NCBI RefSeq assembly: GCF_048007105.1
Contig: NZ_CP180352.1
Span: forward strand, 2,356,001 to 2,420,000
Direction: 5' to 3'
Source of the DNA: Minwuia sp048007105
Lineage (GTDB): Bacteria > Pseudomonadota > Alphaproteobacteria > Minwuiales > Minwuiaceae
Length of the DNA: 64,000 nt
The translations under genes and the position numbers were made by a program. This document shows, piece by piece, positions 53,059 to 62,150 of the stretch (the first letter of the stretch is position 1; each line of letters opens with the position of its first letter). Below the pieces are notes generated by a model. The model saw nothing but the letters and a program-made list of their open reading frames with translations. It made no database searches and had not been told where the DNA came from.

Positions 53059-54522
53059 CTACGCCGCGGTCTTGCGGTGGTCGGGCGCGGCCTTCCAGAA
53101 GTACTTCTTGAAGCCGCGGCGCTCGTCCTCGACCTTCACGCGGAAGACCATGCGGAGCGGCATGCCGACCTCGACGCCGCCCTTGTCGACGTCGGTCAGG
53201 TCGGCCATCAGCCGGCCGCCGGCCTCGAAGGTGACCATGCCGAAATGGGTCGGCGGGTCCGGCGAGTAGGTCAGGCCGTCCGCGGTCCAGGACTGCACGG
53301 TGCAGGGCTCGTCCGCGAAGGGGTAGTCCTCCTGGCTCTTCCACTCGCCGCAGTTCGGGTTCACGCAGATATGCGACTTCGGATACTGCACGGTGCCGCA
53401 CTTGGTGCACTTGCCGCCGACGAAGCCCAGGACCTTCTTGCGGTTCCGGTACAGCGTGGTCAGCGCGGTCTGCGCGTCGACCTCGGCTCGGATGCCCTTG
53501 TCGCGGTCGATCAGGTCGTTGAAGGCGAGGTAGCGGTTGTAGTTGCTCTCCGCCTTCTTGCGGCCGAGATAGCCCTCGACGCCGCCAAGCGCCGGCTTGA
53601 ACTTCGCAATCGCATCGGTGGTCCGGAACAGCATCAGGTCGCAGCCCTGGCCCCAGCCGATCACCAGGATGGTCTTGCCCGGACCGGCGTTCTGCATCGC
53701 CTTCGACAGCATGACCAGCGCGTGCGCGGCGCCAGCCTCACCCATGACGGCATGCAGATTGTCCTGCACGGCTTCCTCGGCGATGCCGGCACCCTTGGCG
53801 ATGCGCTGCGGCACGCCGCGGATCAGGGCGGGCATGACCATCATGTCGACGTCCGAACCGGCGACGCCGGTCTTGTCCAGCAGCGCCTTCACGGCCGGCG
53901 GGACGATCTTGAAATAGCCCTCGTCGCGGATCCAGCGCTCTTCCCAGTTGTAGTCGAAGGAGCGGTTCTGGCCGCGGTAGTGGTCGACGAAGTCGGTCGA
54001 GACCTGGTGGCTGCCCAGGAACTCGGCGATGACGCCGTCATTGCCGATGGTGAACGCCGCGGCGGCGTCGCCCATCTGCAGCTCCTGCGGGCCCGACGCG
54101 GCGGTCTCGCGGGTGTCGGCGGCCAGGAACAGGACGGTGCCGTCACGGCCCTCGGCGTTCTCCAGCGCGTCGATCAGGCCCGAGGTGCCGGCGCGCTGCG
54201 AGGAGGTCATGTCGACGGTGCGGATGTCCTCGCCCAGGTTCAGCGCCGTCGCGGCAACGGTGGCGTTCTGACGGTCGGCAAAAGGCATGGTCGTGGACGC
54301 GAAATAGATCGAGCGCAGATCCGCCGGGGGCGTCTCGCCCATGCAGTCGCGGGCCGCCTCGACCGCCATGGTCAGGCTGTCCTCGTCCCAGTTGCACATC
54401 GACCGTTCGCCCTTCGCCAGCCCTGCCAGCGCCGGGTTGAACCAGCCGTTCGCCTCGACCACAGCCTTTCGCTGCAGCCGCAGTCGCGGCACGTAGCCGC
54501 CGAAGCCGGTAATCCCTGCCAT
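53059..54522 (-). CDS. ketosynthase III/HMG-CoA-synthase-like protein fused to DUF35 OB-fold, Cys replaced by Gln
   Basis: This 487-residue protein joins a thiolase-fold domain (1-340: MAGITGFGGYVPRLRL start, EAARDCMGETP, ADTRETAASGP) to a C-terminal zinc ribbon plus OB-fold (C-x2-C ... C-x4-C in CTKCGTVQYPKSHICVNPNC, then THFGMVTFEAGGRLMADLTD). At the usual active-site Cys the sequence reads MTSSQRAGTSGL, where the Cys is Gln109. This resembles the KSQ decarboxylase variant. A decarboxylation or acyl-CoA condensation/hand-off role, or a non-catalytic scaffold, is possible. The gene is monocistronic with its own terminator. Confidence 0.75.
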   Translation of the reverse strand: MAGITGFGGYVPRLRLQRKAVVEANGWFNPALAGLAKGERSMCNWDEDSLTMAVEAARDCMGETPPADLRSIYFASTTMPFADRQNATVAATALNLGEDIRTVDMTSSQRAGTSGLIDALENAEGRDGTVLFLAADTRETAASGPQELQMGDAAAAFTIGNDGVIAEFLGSHQVSTDFVDHYRGQNRSFDYNWEERWIRDEGYFKIVPPAVKALLDKTGVAGSDVDMMVMPALIRGVPQRIAKGAGIAEEAVQDNLHAVMGEAGAAHALVMLSKAMQNAGPGKTILVIGWGQGCDLMLFRTTDAIAKFKPALGGVEGYLGRKKAESNYNRYLAFNDLIDRDKGIRAEVDAQTALTTLYRNRKKVLGFVGGKCTKCGTVQYPKSHICVNPNCGEWKSQEDYPFADEPCTVQSWTADGLTYSPDPPTHFGMVTFEAGGRLMADLTDVDKGGVEVGMPLRMVFRVKVEDERRGFKKYFWKAAPDHRKTAA

Positions 54523-54737
54523 GATTTCCTCTGTCGCTTGTCTCCCCCGTGCGCGAACGCGCACTTGCTGGCAATAAAGCCCAAGGCCCGGTGCGCTGCA
54601 AGGGGGACAGGGGTTGCGCCAGCCGATGGCCGCGTCCCGCCCGGCTCATGGCGCGTGCGGAAACGGAATGGCTCGATGAAGGCTTGCGATTCGCGGCGGC
54701 GGCCCCAGTTCTGTCGCCGGCATCAGAGGGGGAGCGG

Positions 54738-55356
54738 ATGACCACGGCAGCGGCATTCTGGGACAAGGTGGCGGCGAAGTACGCGAAATCGCCGGTGAAG
54801 AACGTCCGGGCCTACGAGCAGACGCTCGAGCGGACCCGCAGCTATCTCGGCCCGGAGGCGCGCGTGCTGGAGATCGGCTGCGGCACCGGGACGACGGCGC
54901 TGAAGCTGGCGGACGCCGCCGGCCACATCACGGCGACCGACATCTCCGGCGAGATGATCGTCATCGCCGAGGCCAAGCGGCTGACGGAAGGGGTCTCGAA
55001 CGTCGAGTTCGCCACCACCGATTCCCGCGCGGCAGGCGAGGGCGGCTATGACGCCGTGCTCGCCTTCAATCTGCTGCATCTGCTGGAAGATCCTGCCGCC
55101 ACCGTGCGGCATGCGCGGGAGATGCTGAAGCCCGGCGGCGTCTTCATCTCCAAGACCATGTGCCTCGCCGAGGCCAGCGTGATGTTCCGCCCGATGATCT
55201 TCATCATGCAACTGCTGGGGAAGGCGCCCCATGTCGGCTTCTTCCGCGCCGGCCGGTCTGGAGAGCCTGATCGCGGCCGAGGGCTTCGAGATCGTGGAGG
55301 CGACGGCCTTCGACGGCGCTCCGCACAGCCGCTACATTGTCGCCCGCCGGACCTGA
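54738..55356 (+). CDS. class I SAM-dependent methyltransferase, frameshifted
   Basis: This is a methyltransferase with the SAM motif VLEIGCGTGTTALKLAD (about residue 45), ITATDISGEMI and a DAVLAFNLLHLLEDP post-motif, followed by MLKPGGVFISKT. The frame breaks near 55248: after FFRA the tail is unrelated. Removing one g gives FFRAAGLESLIAAEGFEIVEA and ending SRYIVARRT with a stop at 55356, for 205 residues. The ATG at 54738 follows GGGGGAGC. The substrate is unknown (quinone, lipid or small molecule are possible). Confidence 0.85.
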
Positions 55357-55417
55357 CGTCAGGCGCTTGACGGCAGCCCCGCGCGGCGCTAGAACCCGCG
55401 CCTCGCAACTGGTCCCT

Positions 55418-55493
55418 GCCCCGTTCGTCTAGTGGCCCAGGACGCCAGCCTCTCACGCTGGAAACAGGGGTTCGATTCCCCTACGGGGTACCA
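55418..55493 (+). tRNA. tRNA-Glu (anticodon CTC)
   Basis: The sequence folds as a cloverleaf: acceptor GCCCCGT/ACGGGGT, D-arm TCTAGTGGCCCAGGA, anticodon stem CCAGC/GCTGG with loop CTCTCAC (anticodon CTC), and T-arm AGGGG-TTCGATT-CCCCT. The CCA end is encoded (55491-55493). Confidence 0.97.
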
Positions 55494-55588
55494 GTCTTTC
55501 CGAACATCGCCGATTTCCGCCCGCTGCGCCTTGCGCGCCCGTCAGGACATGAGATGGTTGCGCCTCTGTGCAACGGGGAGGCGGATCG

Positions 55589-56581
55589 ATGAGCGGCATC
55601 ATGGACGAGGTGACATTCCGGCAGATTCCGGTGAACGGGATCGAGCTCCGGGCGGCGGTGGCCGGCGAGGGGCCGCTGGTGATCATGGTCCATGGTTTCC
55701 CGGAGAGCTGGTATTCGTGGCGGCACCAGATCGGGCCGGTGGCGGCCGCCGGCTATACGGTCGCGGCCATCGATGTGCGCGGCTATGGCGGCAGTGCGAA
55801 GCCGGAGCCGGTGGAAGCCTACAGCCTGGAACAGATCACCGCCGACGTGGCCGGCGTCGCCGACGCGCTGGGCGGCGGCAAGGCGATCCTGATGGGGCAC
55901 GACTGGGGCGCGCCCATCGTCTGGAACACGGCGCTGCTCTATCCGGAGAAGATCAGGGCGGTGGCCGGACTCTCGGTGCCCTATCTGCCGCAGGGCGAGT
56001 TCGCCTTCATCGACGTCGTGCGCAAGGCCTTCACCGAACGCGGGCGGTTTTTCTACCAGGTCTATTTCCAGGACGAAGGCGTCGCCGAGGCCGAACTGGA
56101 GGCGGATGTGCGCGGCGCGCTCCGGCGCTTCTACTACGCCATTTCCGGCGACGCGCCCGACGGCACCTGGCCGGTCGACAAACCGCATGGCGCGACCGTG
56201 CTGGACCGGCTGCCGGACCCGGATCCCTTCCCGGCATGGCTGACGGACGCCGATATCGACTACTACACCGCGGAGTTCGAGCACTCCGGCTTCCGCGGGC
56301 CGCTCAACCGCTACCGCAACCATTACCGCGATCATGCCTATCTGCGCCCGCATGCGGCGACGCCCATCGGCCAGCCCTCGCTGTTCATCGGGGGCACGCG
56401 CGATCTTGTGCTGAAGATGCTGCCCGGCGCCGACATGCTGGCGATGATGAAGCCGAACCTGACCGACCTGCGTGGCGCGCATCTGCTGGACGGGATCGGC
56501 CACTGGACCCAGCAGGAAGCGCCCGACGAGGTCAACAGCCTGCTGCTCGACTGGCTCGCCGGGCTCGACCGCAAGGTGTGA
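55589..56581 (+). CDS. alpha/beta hydrolase, epoxide hydrolase type
   Basis: This 330-residue cytoplasmic hydrolase has the oxyanion motif HGFPESWYSWRHQI (about residue 36), the nucleophile Asp in GHDWGAPIVWN (about 107) in place of Ser, and the catalytic His in GIGHWTQQEAPDEV near the end. This is the soluble epoxide hydrolase/haloalkane dehalogenase layout; two lid Tyr residues are plausible (YYAISGD, FYYTAEF-like positions). Start ATG 55589 follows GGGGAGGCGG. The substrate is unknown. Confidence 0.9.
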   Translation: MSGIMDEVTFRQIPVNGIELRAAVAGEGPLVIMVHGFPESWYSWRHQIGPVAAAGYTVAAIDVRGYGGSAKPEPVEAYSLEQITADVAGVADALGGGKAILMGHDWGAPIVWNTALLYPEKIRAVAGLSVPYLPQGEFAFIDVVRKAFTERGRFFYQVYFQDEGVAEAELEADVRGALRRFYYAISGDAPDGTWPVDKPHGATVLDRLPDPDPFPAWLTDADIDYYTAEFEHSGFRGPLNRYRNHYRDHAYLRPHAATPIGQPSLFIGGTRDLVLKMLPGADMLAMMKPNLTDLRGAHLLDGIGHWTQQEAPDEVNSLLLDWLAGLDRKV

Positions 56582-56635
56582 TGAGACAGACGCTCAGGTT
56601 CCGCTAGAATTGCCGGACCATTCGAGGTTCGGCCC

Positions 56636-57367
56636 ATGATTATGCTCCGCTGCGCCGCTTTGCTGGCGCTTCTCGTCCTGCCGCCGGCTGTCTTCGCGCA
56701 GGAGGACCGGGAAGAAGTCGACGTCGAGATCTGCCTCGCCGTCGACGGTTCGGGTTCGATCGATCCCGATGAATTCACCCTGCAGCGGCAGGCCTATGCC
56801 GCGGCCATCACCGACAGCCGGGTGCTGGAGATCATCCGGAGCGGCTACAAGCAGAGCATCGCCATCGCGATGATGGAGTGGGGCGGGGCCGACAGCATGC
56901 ATCCGGTCACCACCTGGCACCGCATCGCCTCAAAGGAAGACGCGGACGCCTTCGCCGTGGAGCTTCTGGCCGCGCCGCGGCAGGCCTTCGGCTGGAACTC
57001 GATCAGCAATGCGATCGCCTTCTGTCACGCCTGGATCGAGGAGAATGACTACCGCGCTGAACGCATGGTCATCGACGTCTCCGCCGACGCCGGGCAGCGG
57101 GGCGGCATGCCGCTGCCAAATGCCCGTGGCGCGGCGCTGAACGCCGGAATCACCATCAACGCCCTGGCGCTGAACTACCGCAGCGGCGGCATGACCGGAC
57201 CGTTCGGCGGTCCGCTGGCCGAGCATTTCCGGCGCGACGTGATTGGCGGACCCTGGTCCTTCGCGCTGGAGGTCGACGAACCCCGCGGCTTCAAGGAAGC
57301 GCTGGTCAAGAAGCTGGTCCTGGAGATCGCGGCGCGCTTGCCGGCGGCGCGAGACCGCAAGGGTTGA
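56636..57367 (+). CDS. DUF1194 (von Willebrand A-like) secreted protein
   Basis: This 243-residue protein has a signal peptide (MLRCAALLALLVLPPAVFAQE) and a vWA-like domain. The MIDAS metal motif D-x-S-x-S is seen as AVDGSGSIDPDEF near residue 37, and a second strand ends ERMVIDVSADAGQRGG. DUF1194 proteins are periplasmic or exported in alphaproteobacteria and have no defined role; metal-dependent protein binding is inferred. It lies downstream of the hydrolase gene. Confidence 0.85.
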   Translation: MIMLRCAALLALLVLPPAVFAQEDREEVDVEICLAVDGSGSIDPDEFTLQRQAYAAAITDSRVLEIIRSGYKQSIAIAMMEWGGADSMHPVTTWHRIASKEDADAFAVELLAAPRQAFGWNSISNAIAFCHAWIEENDYRAERMVIDVSADAGQRGGMPLPNARGAALNAGITINALALNYRSGGMTGPFGGPLAEHFRRDVIGGPWSFALEVDEPRGFKEALVKKLVLEIAARLPAARDRKG

Positions 57368-57480
57368 ACCCGCAACGCCGGACCGCGGCTTGCCGGACTG
57401 CGGCATTCCCTGAATGATGGCGGGCACCGGCGGGCTGAGGGGCAGCGCGCCGGACGGAACGATTTGAGGGGGCCAGCCGC

Positions 57481-58983
57481 ATGGCCGGGGGTCCGTCCGA
57501 CAGGGTCAAGCGGGAAAGCGCGCAGCTCGACACGTCGCACGACATTGTCGACACTTGGCGACGCCTGATCGTCAATCTGGTCGTCGTGGCGGTCATTGCC
57601 GCCAGCGTCTGGGTACTTTGCACCCTCATCAGGTTCGGCATCGAATTCGGCGCCGAGTTCACCTTCGCGCCCTTCCACGGCCATGGCGGACACGGCGAAC
57701 ACGGTGGCCATGGCGCCGAATCGGGTCTGCCGGCCTGGCACGCCGACTACGCCGTCGCGATCCTTGTGGGCGTCATCCTGATCGGCGCGCTGCTGCGCGG
57801 TCTGCTGCTGCAACTGCCTTCCTGGAAGAGCTCCGAGGGCGACGGGATGGGCCGGTCGCTGGAAGCCTTCCACGCGACCTATTTCAACGAGAACGGGGCG
57901 AAGGACCGCTACGCCCAGCCGACCATCTTCGAAGCGCTGCGACGGGCTGTCCTGACAGTGCTGACGGTCGGCACCGGCGGGTCCGGCGGTATCGAGGCGC
58001 CGGTCGTGCCCATCGGCGAGAACCTCGGCGCCTGGTGGTCCAAGGTCATTGGCGTCGTTCGGCCGGACGATCTGCGCATCTATCAGATGGCCGGTATCGC
58101 CGCGGCGGTGGCAACGCTGCTCGATGCGCCGATGACGGCAGCCCTGTTCGCCGCCGAGGTCGTCTACAACGCCCGCATCCTCTACCGGACACTGATGTAT
58201 TCGCTGATCGGGGCGGTCGTGGCCTATGCCATGAACAACCATTTCCTGGACATGCAGCCGCTGTTCTCGGTGCCGTTCCACAGCCACCGCTATACGCCGC
58301 TGGAGTACGCCGAGGTCGCGGTCGTGGCCCTTCTGATCAGCGCGCCTGCGGGTCTGGGCATCACGGCGCTCTTCACCTTCCTGAAGAAGCTGATCTCGCC
58401 GCTGGCCCCGGTGGCGAAGCCGGTTGTCGGTGCGGCCGTGGTGGCGGCCATCGCCATGGCGCTCTGGTACGGTCTCGGGATCGAGCCGCAGCATGTCATG
58501 GGCGTCTCCGAGCACACCATCGTCCAAGTCATCGCGGGCGAGGGAAATCCGTTGCTGACCGTCTGGTGGGTGCTGTTCGTGCTGGTGATCGCCAAGGCCG
58601 TGGCGACCGGTTTCACGCTGATGGCCGGCGGGTCGGCCGGTGCACTGGTGCCGGCGATGTACATGGGCGGCATCTCGGGCGCCGGCATGTTCCACCTGCT
58701 GGACCAGTTCGGCCTGACGACGGTCAACGATCCCTCGATCTATGTTGTCGCGGGACTCAGCTCTGCGCTTGTCGCGGTGGTTCAGGTCCCGCTCGCGGCT
58801 ATCGTGTTCTCGATGGAAGTCTTCGGCGCCAGCTTCGGTCCGCCCGCCATCGTCGCCTGCGTCCTGACCTACAAGCTGGCACGGCGCTGGCGTCTGTATC
58901 TGACGCCGCCGCCGGCGCCGAGAAAGGCGGAGACTGAAGCAGAGGCCGCGGCGCAGGCTGCGCAGAGGACGCCGGACAACTAG
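57481..58983 (+). CDS. ClC-family chloride channel/transporter
   Basis: This 500-residue protein has about 10-11 membrane helices. ClC motifs are GTGGSGGIEAPVVPIG (selectivity/gating region, normally GSGGREGP; a Glu is at the same place but followed by Ala) and MAGGSAGALVPAMYMGG near 380. A His-rich loop (HGHGGHGEHGGHG) joins helices 1 and 2, an uncommon insertion that could bind metal or sense pH. It presumably moves chloride or another anion across the inner membrane. It stands alone. Confidence 0.9.
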   Translation: MAGGPSDRVKRESAQLDTSHDIVDTWRRLIVNLVVVAVIAASVWVLCTLIRFGIEFGAEFTFAPFHGHGGHGEHGGHGAESGLPAWHADYAVAILVGVILIGALLRGLLLQLPSWKSSEGDGMGRSLEAFHATYFNENGAKDRYAQPTIFEALRRAVLTVLTVGTGGSGGIEAPVVPIGENLGAWWSKVIGVVRPDDLRIYQMAGIAAAVATLLDAPMTAALFAAEVVYNARILYRTLMYSLIGAVVAYAMNNHFLDMQPLFSVPFHSHRYTPLEYAEVAVVALLISAPAGLGITALFTFLKKLISPLAPVAKPVVGAAVVAAIAMALWYGLGIEPQHVMGVSEHTIVQVIAGEGNPLLTVWWVLFVLVIAKAVATGFTLMAGGSAGALVPAMYMGGISGAGMFHLLDQFGLTTVNDPSIYVVAGLSSALVAVVQVPLAAIVFSMEVFGASFGPPAIVACVLTYKLARRWRLYLTPPPAPRKAETEAEAAAQAAQRTPDN

Positions 58984-59007
58984 GGCCTCAATCGGGAATC
59001 TCGATCC

Positions 59008-59922
59008 TTGGAAGCGAGTTCGAAATCCAACCCCGGTCTGGATGGGGCCGGTCTCGGCTTCGGCCTGATCGCGCTGGCCGGCTGGACCGCCTATGTGGTC
59101 GTCGCCAGACACGGGGCGCTGGCCGGCTTCTCGCCCCTTGACCTCGCCGTGGCGCGGTTGGTTCCGGCGGGCCTCGTGTTCCTGCCGTACCTCCTTCAGG
59201 TTGGCATTGCCGATCTCGGCGGTATCGGCTGGCGCCGCGGACTGACGCTTGCCCTGTTCGGGGGGCCGGGATTCGGCTTCCTGATGGCGGGCGGGTTCAC
59301 CCTGGCGCCGGTCACCCATGGCGCGGTCATCGGCCCGGCGGTGCTGACGCTGGGGACCACTGTCCTGTCGATCGCATTCCTGTCCGAACGTCCCGGTGCG
59401 CTTCGGCTTGCCGGGCTGGGCATCATCGTCGCCGGTATCCTGCTGGTGGGCGGCGGCGCCTTCCTCACGCCGGTGACCGGGCGAATCCTGCTCGGCGATC
59501 TCTGCCTGGTTGCCGCCAACCTTTTCTTCGCGGTCTTCGCCATCCTGCTGCGGGTCTGGTCGGTGCCGCCACTGAAGGGCGCCGCCGTCGTCACCGTCCT
59601 TTCGCTCTTCGCCATGTTGCCCGTCTACCTTGTGCTGGCCGACATCGACGCCATTGCGGCCATCGGCTGGGACGAACTGGCGCTGCAGTGGCTGGGGCAG
59701 GGCGTCTTTGCCGGGTGCATTGCCACCGCAGCCTTCATGGCGGCTGTCGCACGGCTCGGTCCGTCGCGCGGCGCGGTCTTTCCGTCGGCCATCCCGGCCA
59801 CCGCGGTTCTCGCCGGCGCGCCGCTGCTGGGGGAGTACCCCTCCGCGATCCAGATCGTTGGTGTCGCGGTGACTTCCGCGGGCCTTGTGCTGGCGGTGGG
59901 GCTGCTGAACCGCCGGGTTTGA
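59008..59922 (+). CDS. EamA/DMT-family transporter
   Basis: This 304-residue membrane protein has ten hydrophobic helices arranged as two EamA repeats (GLIALAGWTAYVVVARHG; LLGDLCLVAANLFFAVFAILLR). Such proteins export metabolites or amino acids; the substrate is not predictable. The first codon is TTG at 59008; no ATG or GTG stands between it and the first helix. Confidence 0.88.
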   Translation: MEASSKSNPGLDGAGLGFGLIALAGWTAYVVVARHGALAGFSPLDLAVARLVPAGLVFLPYLLQVGIADLGGIGWRRGLTLALFGGPGFGFLMAGGFTLAPVTHGAVIGPAVLTLGTTVLSIAFLSERPGALRLAGLGIIVAGILLVGGGAFLTPVTGRILLGDLCLVAANLFFAVFAILLRVWSVPPLKGAAVVTVLSLFAMLPVYLVLADIDAIAAIGWDELALQWLGQGVFAGCIATAAFMAAVARLGPSRGAVFPSAIPATAVLAGAPLLGEYPSAIQIVGVAVTSAGLVLAVGLLNRRV

Positions 59923-59976
59923 CTTGCCGCAATGCCTCATGGCCTGATGCGGCACGTCAAACCAACGGAGCGAGAC

Positions 59977-60219
59977 ATGGACGGGTTGCCCGACGACCAG
60001 GTGCAGGCACAGCTTTCGGACGCCGCAGAGATTGTGACGCGGCACCTGGATGCGGCCTTCGAGGAGTGCACCGAGAAGGGTATCGGCCGCGAGGTTTTCT
60101 CGGCGGCGGTCATGGCGACGCTGATGCAGGCCATGCAGACCAGCCTCGGCACCGCCGCCCAGGACGCGCTGCGCGACATGATCAATGTCATGGGTGGAGG
60201 CAACGGCCCGGCAAACTGA
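59977..60219 (+). CDS. small hypothetical protein
   Basis: This 80-residue acidic helical protein begins MDGLPDDQVQAQLSDAAEIV and ends INVMGGGNGPAN. The helix AAVMATLMQAMQTSLG resembles a small helical bundle, but no family is recognised. The ATG at 59977 follows GGAGCGAGAC. Confidence 0.55.
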   Translation: MDGLPDDQVQAQLSDAAEIVTRHLDAAFEECTEKGIGREVFSAAVMATLMQAMQTSLGTAAQDALRDMINVMGGGNGPAN

Positions 60220-60280
60220 TGCCGAATTGGGCGCTGCAGGTTTGCGAAAGGGGTGCGTAGCAGTGCCGCGTTGCGGTTCG

Positions 60281-60309
60281 TTGACAGTACCAAAGTGCCT
60301 AACTATTGT
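60281..60309 (+). promoter_or_regulatory. sigma-70-type promoter of etfBA
   Basis: TTGACA (60281-60286), a 17-base spacer and TATTGT (60304-60309) form an excellent -35/-10 pair. Its start would give a leader of about 110 bases before etfB. Confidence 0.75.
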
Positions 60310-60427
60310 GCGGCGCACCATCCGGCAGGCTTGCCTGTCCGGTCGAGTGCGCCTCGGGGAGGGCGGATCCAGCCGGATCCGGAACCGATCCGGCAAATGC
60401 TGACATGAATTCTGGAGATCGCGGGAG

Positions 60428-61177
60428 ATGAAGGTACTCGTCGCTGTCAAGCGCGTCGTTGACTACAACGTCAAGGTGCGCGTGAAGGCCGATCAGAGTG
60501 GCGTAGAACTCGCCAACGTGAAGATGTCGATGAACCCGTTCGACGAAATCGGTGTGGAAGAGGCTGTCCGGATGAAGGAAGCCGGCACCGCGAGCGAGGT
60601 CGTGGCCGTTTCGATCGGCGTTCAGCAGTGTCAGGAGACCATCCGCACCGCTCTGGCCATGGGCGCCGACCGCGGCATTCTGGTGAAGACCGATGACGAG
60701 GTTCAGCCGCTGGCGGTCGCCAAGCTGATGAAGGCGATCTGCGACGAAGAGAAGCCCGACGTGGTCATTCTGGGCAAGCAGGCCATCGATGACGACAGCA
60801 ACCAGACCGGCCAGATGCTGGCCGCGCTGCTGGGTTGGAGCCAGGGCACTTTCGCCTCCGAGGTGAAGATCGATGGCGACACCGCCGAGGTCACCCGTGA
60901 GGTCGACGGCGGCCTGCAGACCATCAAACTGAAGATGCCGATGGTCGTCACCACCGACCTGCGCCTCAACGAGCCGCGCTACGCGTCGCTGCCGAACATC
61001 ATGAAGGCGAAGAAGAAGCCGATCGACACGAAGTCGCCGGAAGATCTGGGCGTCGATATCGCGCCGCGGCTGAAGACGCTGAAGGTGACCGAGCCGCCGA
61101 AGCGCCAGGGCGGCGTCAAGGTCGAGACCGTCGATGAGCTGGTCGACAAGCTGAAGAACGAAGCGGGTGTGATCTGA
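60428..61177 (+). CDS. etfB: electron transfer flavoprotein beta subunit
   Basis: This 249-residue subunit starts MKVLVAVKRVVDYNVKVRVK and has the AMP/FAD-binding region VVILGKQAIDDDSNQTGQM and the recognition loop NIMKAKKKPIDTK near 195. With EtfA it takes electrons from acyl-CoA dehydrogenases (one at 32107) and hands them to ETF-ubiquinone oxidoreductase. It overlaps etfA by one base (TGATG). Confidence 0.97.
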   Translation: MKVLVAVKRVVDYNVKVRVKADQSGVELANVKMSMNPFDEIGVEEAVRMKEAGTASEVVAVSIGVQQCQETIRTALAMGADRGILVKTDDEVQPLAVAKLMKAICDEEKPDVVILGKQAIDDDSNQTGQMLAALLGWSQGTFASEVKIDGDTAEVTREVDGGLQTIKLKMPMVVTTDLRLNEPRYASLPNIMKAKKKPIDTKSPEDLGVDIAPRLKTLKVTEPPKRQGGVKVETVDELVDKLKNEAGVI

Positions 61178-62106
61178 TGAGCATTCTTGTTGTTGCCGAA
61201 CACGACAATTCCGAGCTGAACCCGGCCACCCTGTCCGCGATCACCGCGGCGAACGCCATGGGCGGCGACGTTGCCGTTCTGGTCATCGGCCACAATGCCG
61301 GCGCCGTCGCCGAGGCTGCCGCCAAGGTGGCGGGCGTCGCCAAGGTGCTGCATGCCGACGACGCCGGCTACGAGCATGCGACGGCCGAGAACCGCGCCGC
61401 ACTGATCGTCAGCCTGGCCGGGGACTACAGCCACGTCGTCGCGCCCGCCACGACGTCGGGCAAGAACGTCATGCCGCGCGTCTCCGCGCTGCTGGACGTG
61501 CAGCAGATTTCCGAGATCTCGGCGGTCGAGAGCGCCGACACCTTCGTCCGCCCGATCTATGCCGGCAACGCGCTGGCGACCGTGCAGTCGTCGGACGAGA
61601 AGAAGGTCATCACCGTCCGTCCGACGGCTTTCGAGAAGGCGGCGACCGAAGGCGGCTCCGCGTCTGTCGAGAGCGTCTCCGCGGTCGACGATCCGGGCCT
61701 GTCGTCCTTCGTCGGCGAGCGCCTCTCCAAATCGGACCGTCCCGAGTTGGCGACCGCCAAGATCGTCATCTCCGGCGGCCGCGGCATGCAGAACGGCGAC
61801 AATTTCGAGATGCTCTACAAGGTGGCGGACAAGCTGGGCGCCGCCGTCGGCGCATCGCGCGCCGCGGTCGATGCCGGCTTCGTGCCGAACGACATGCAGG
61901 TCGGCCAGACCGGCAAGGTCGTCGCGCCGGAGCTGTATGTCGCCGTCGGCATTTCCGGCGCCATCCAGCATCTGGCCGGCATGAAGGACTCCAAGGTCAT
62001 CGTCGCCATCAACAAGGACGAAGAGGCGCCGATCTTCCAGGTCGCCGACTACGGCCTTGTGGCTGACCTGTTCCAGGCCGTGCCGGAACTGGAAGGCAAG
62101 CTTTGA
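61177..62106 (+). CDS. etfA: electron transfer flavoprotein alpha subunit
   Basis: This 309-residue subunit has an N-terminal nucleotide-binding-like half and a C-terminal FAD domain with SGGRGMQ, GQTGKVVAPELYVAVGISG, DSKVIVAINKDEEAPIF and ending DLFQAVPEL. It forms the heterodimer with EtfB. It is the second gene of the etfBA-hbd operon. Confidence 0.97.
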   Translation: MSILVVAEHDNSELNPATLSAITAANAMGGDVAVLVIGHNAGAVAEAAAKVAGVAKVLHADDAGYEHATAENRAALIVSLAGDYSHVVAPATTSGKNVMPRVSALLDVQQISEISAVESADTFVRPIYAGNALATVQSSDEKKVITVRPTAFEKAATEGGSASVESVSAVDDPGLSSFVGERLSKSDRPELATAKIVISGGRGMQNGDNFEMLYKVADKLGAAVGASRAAVDAGFVPNDMQVGQTGKVVAPELYVAVGISGAIQHLAGMKDSKVIVAINKDEEAPIFQVADYGLVADLFQAVPELEGKL

Positions 62107-62150
62107 ACGCACCTGCGGGCCCCGGCACGCTTCAGCATGAAGGACGCGGC

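Noticed and set aside
57175..60450. 1,091-residue open frame on the minus strand
   Set aside because: Arg/His/Asp-rich composition typical of an antisense shadow; it covers four genes with clear motifs on the + strand (DUF1194 end, ClC, EamA and a small protein).
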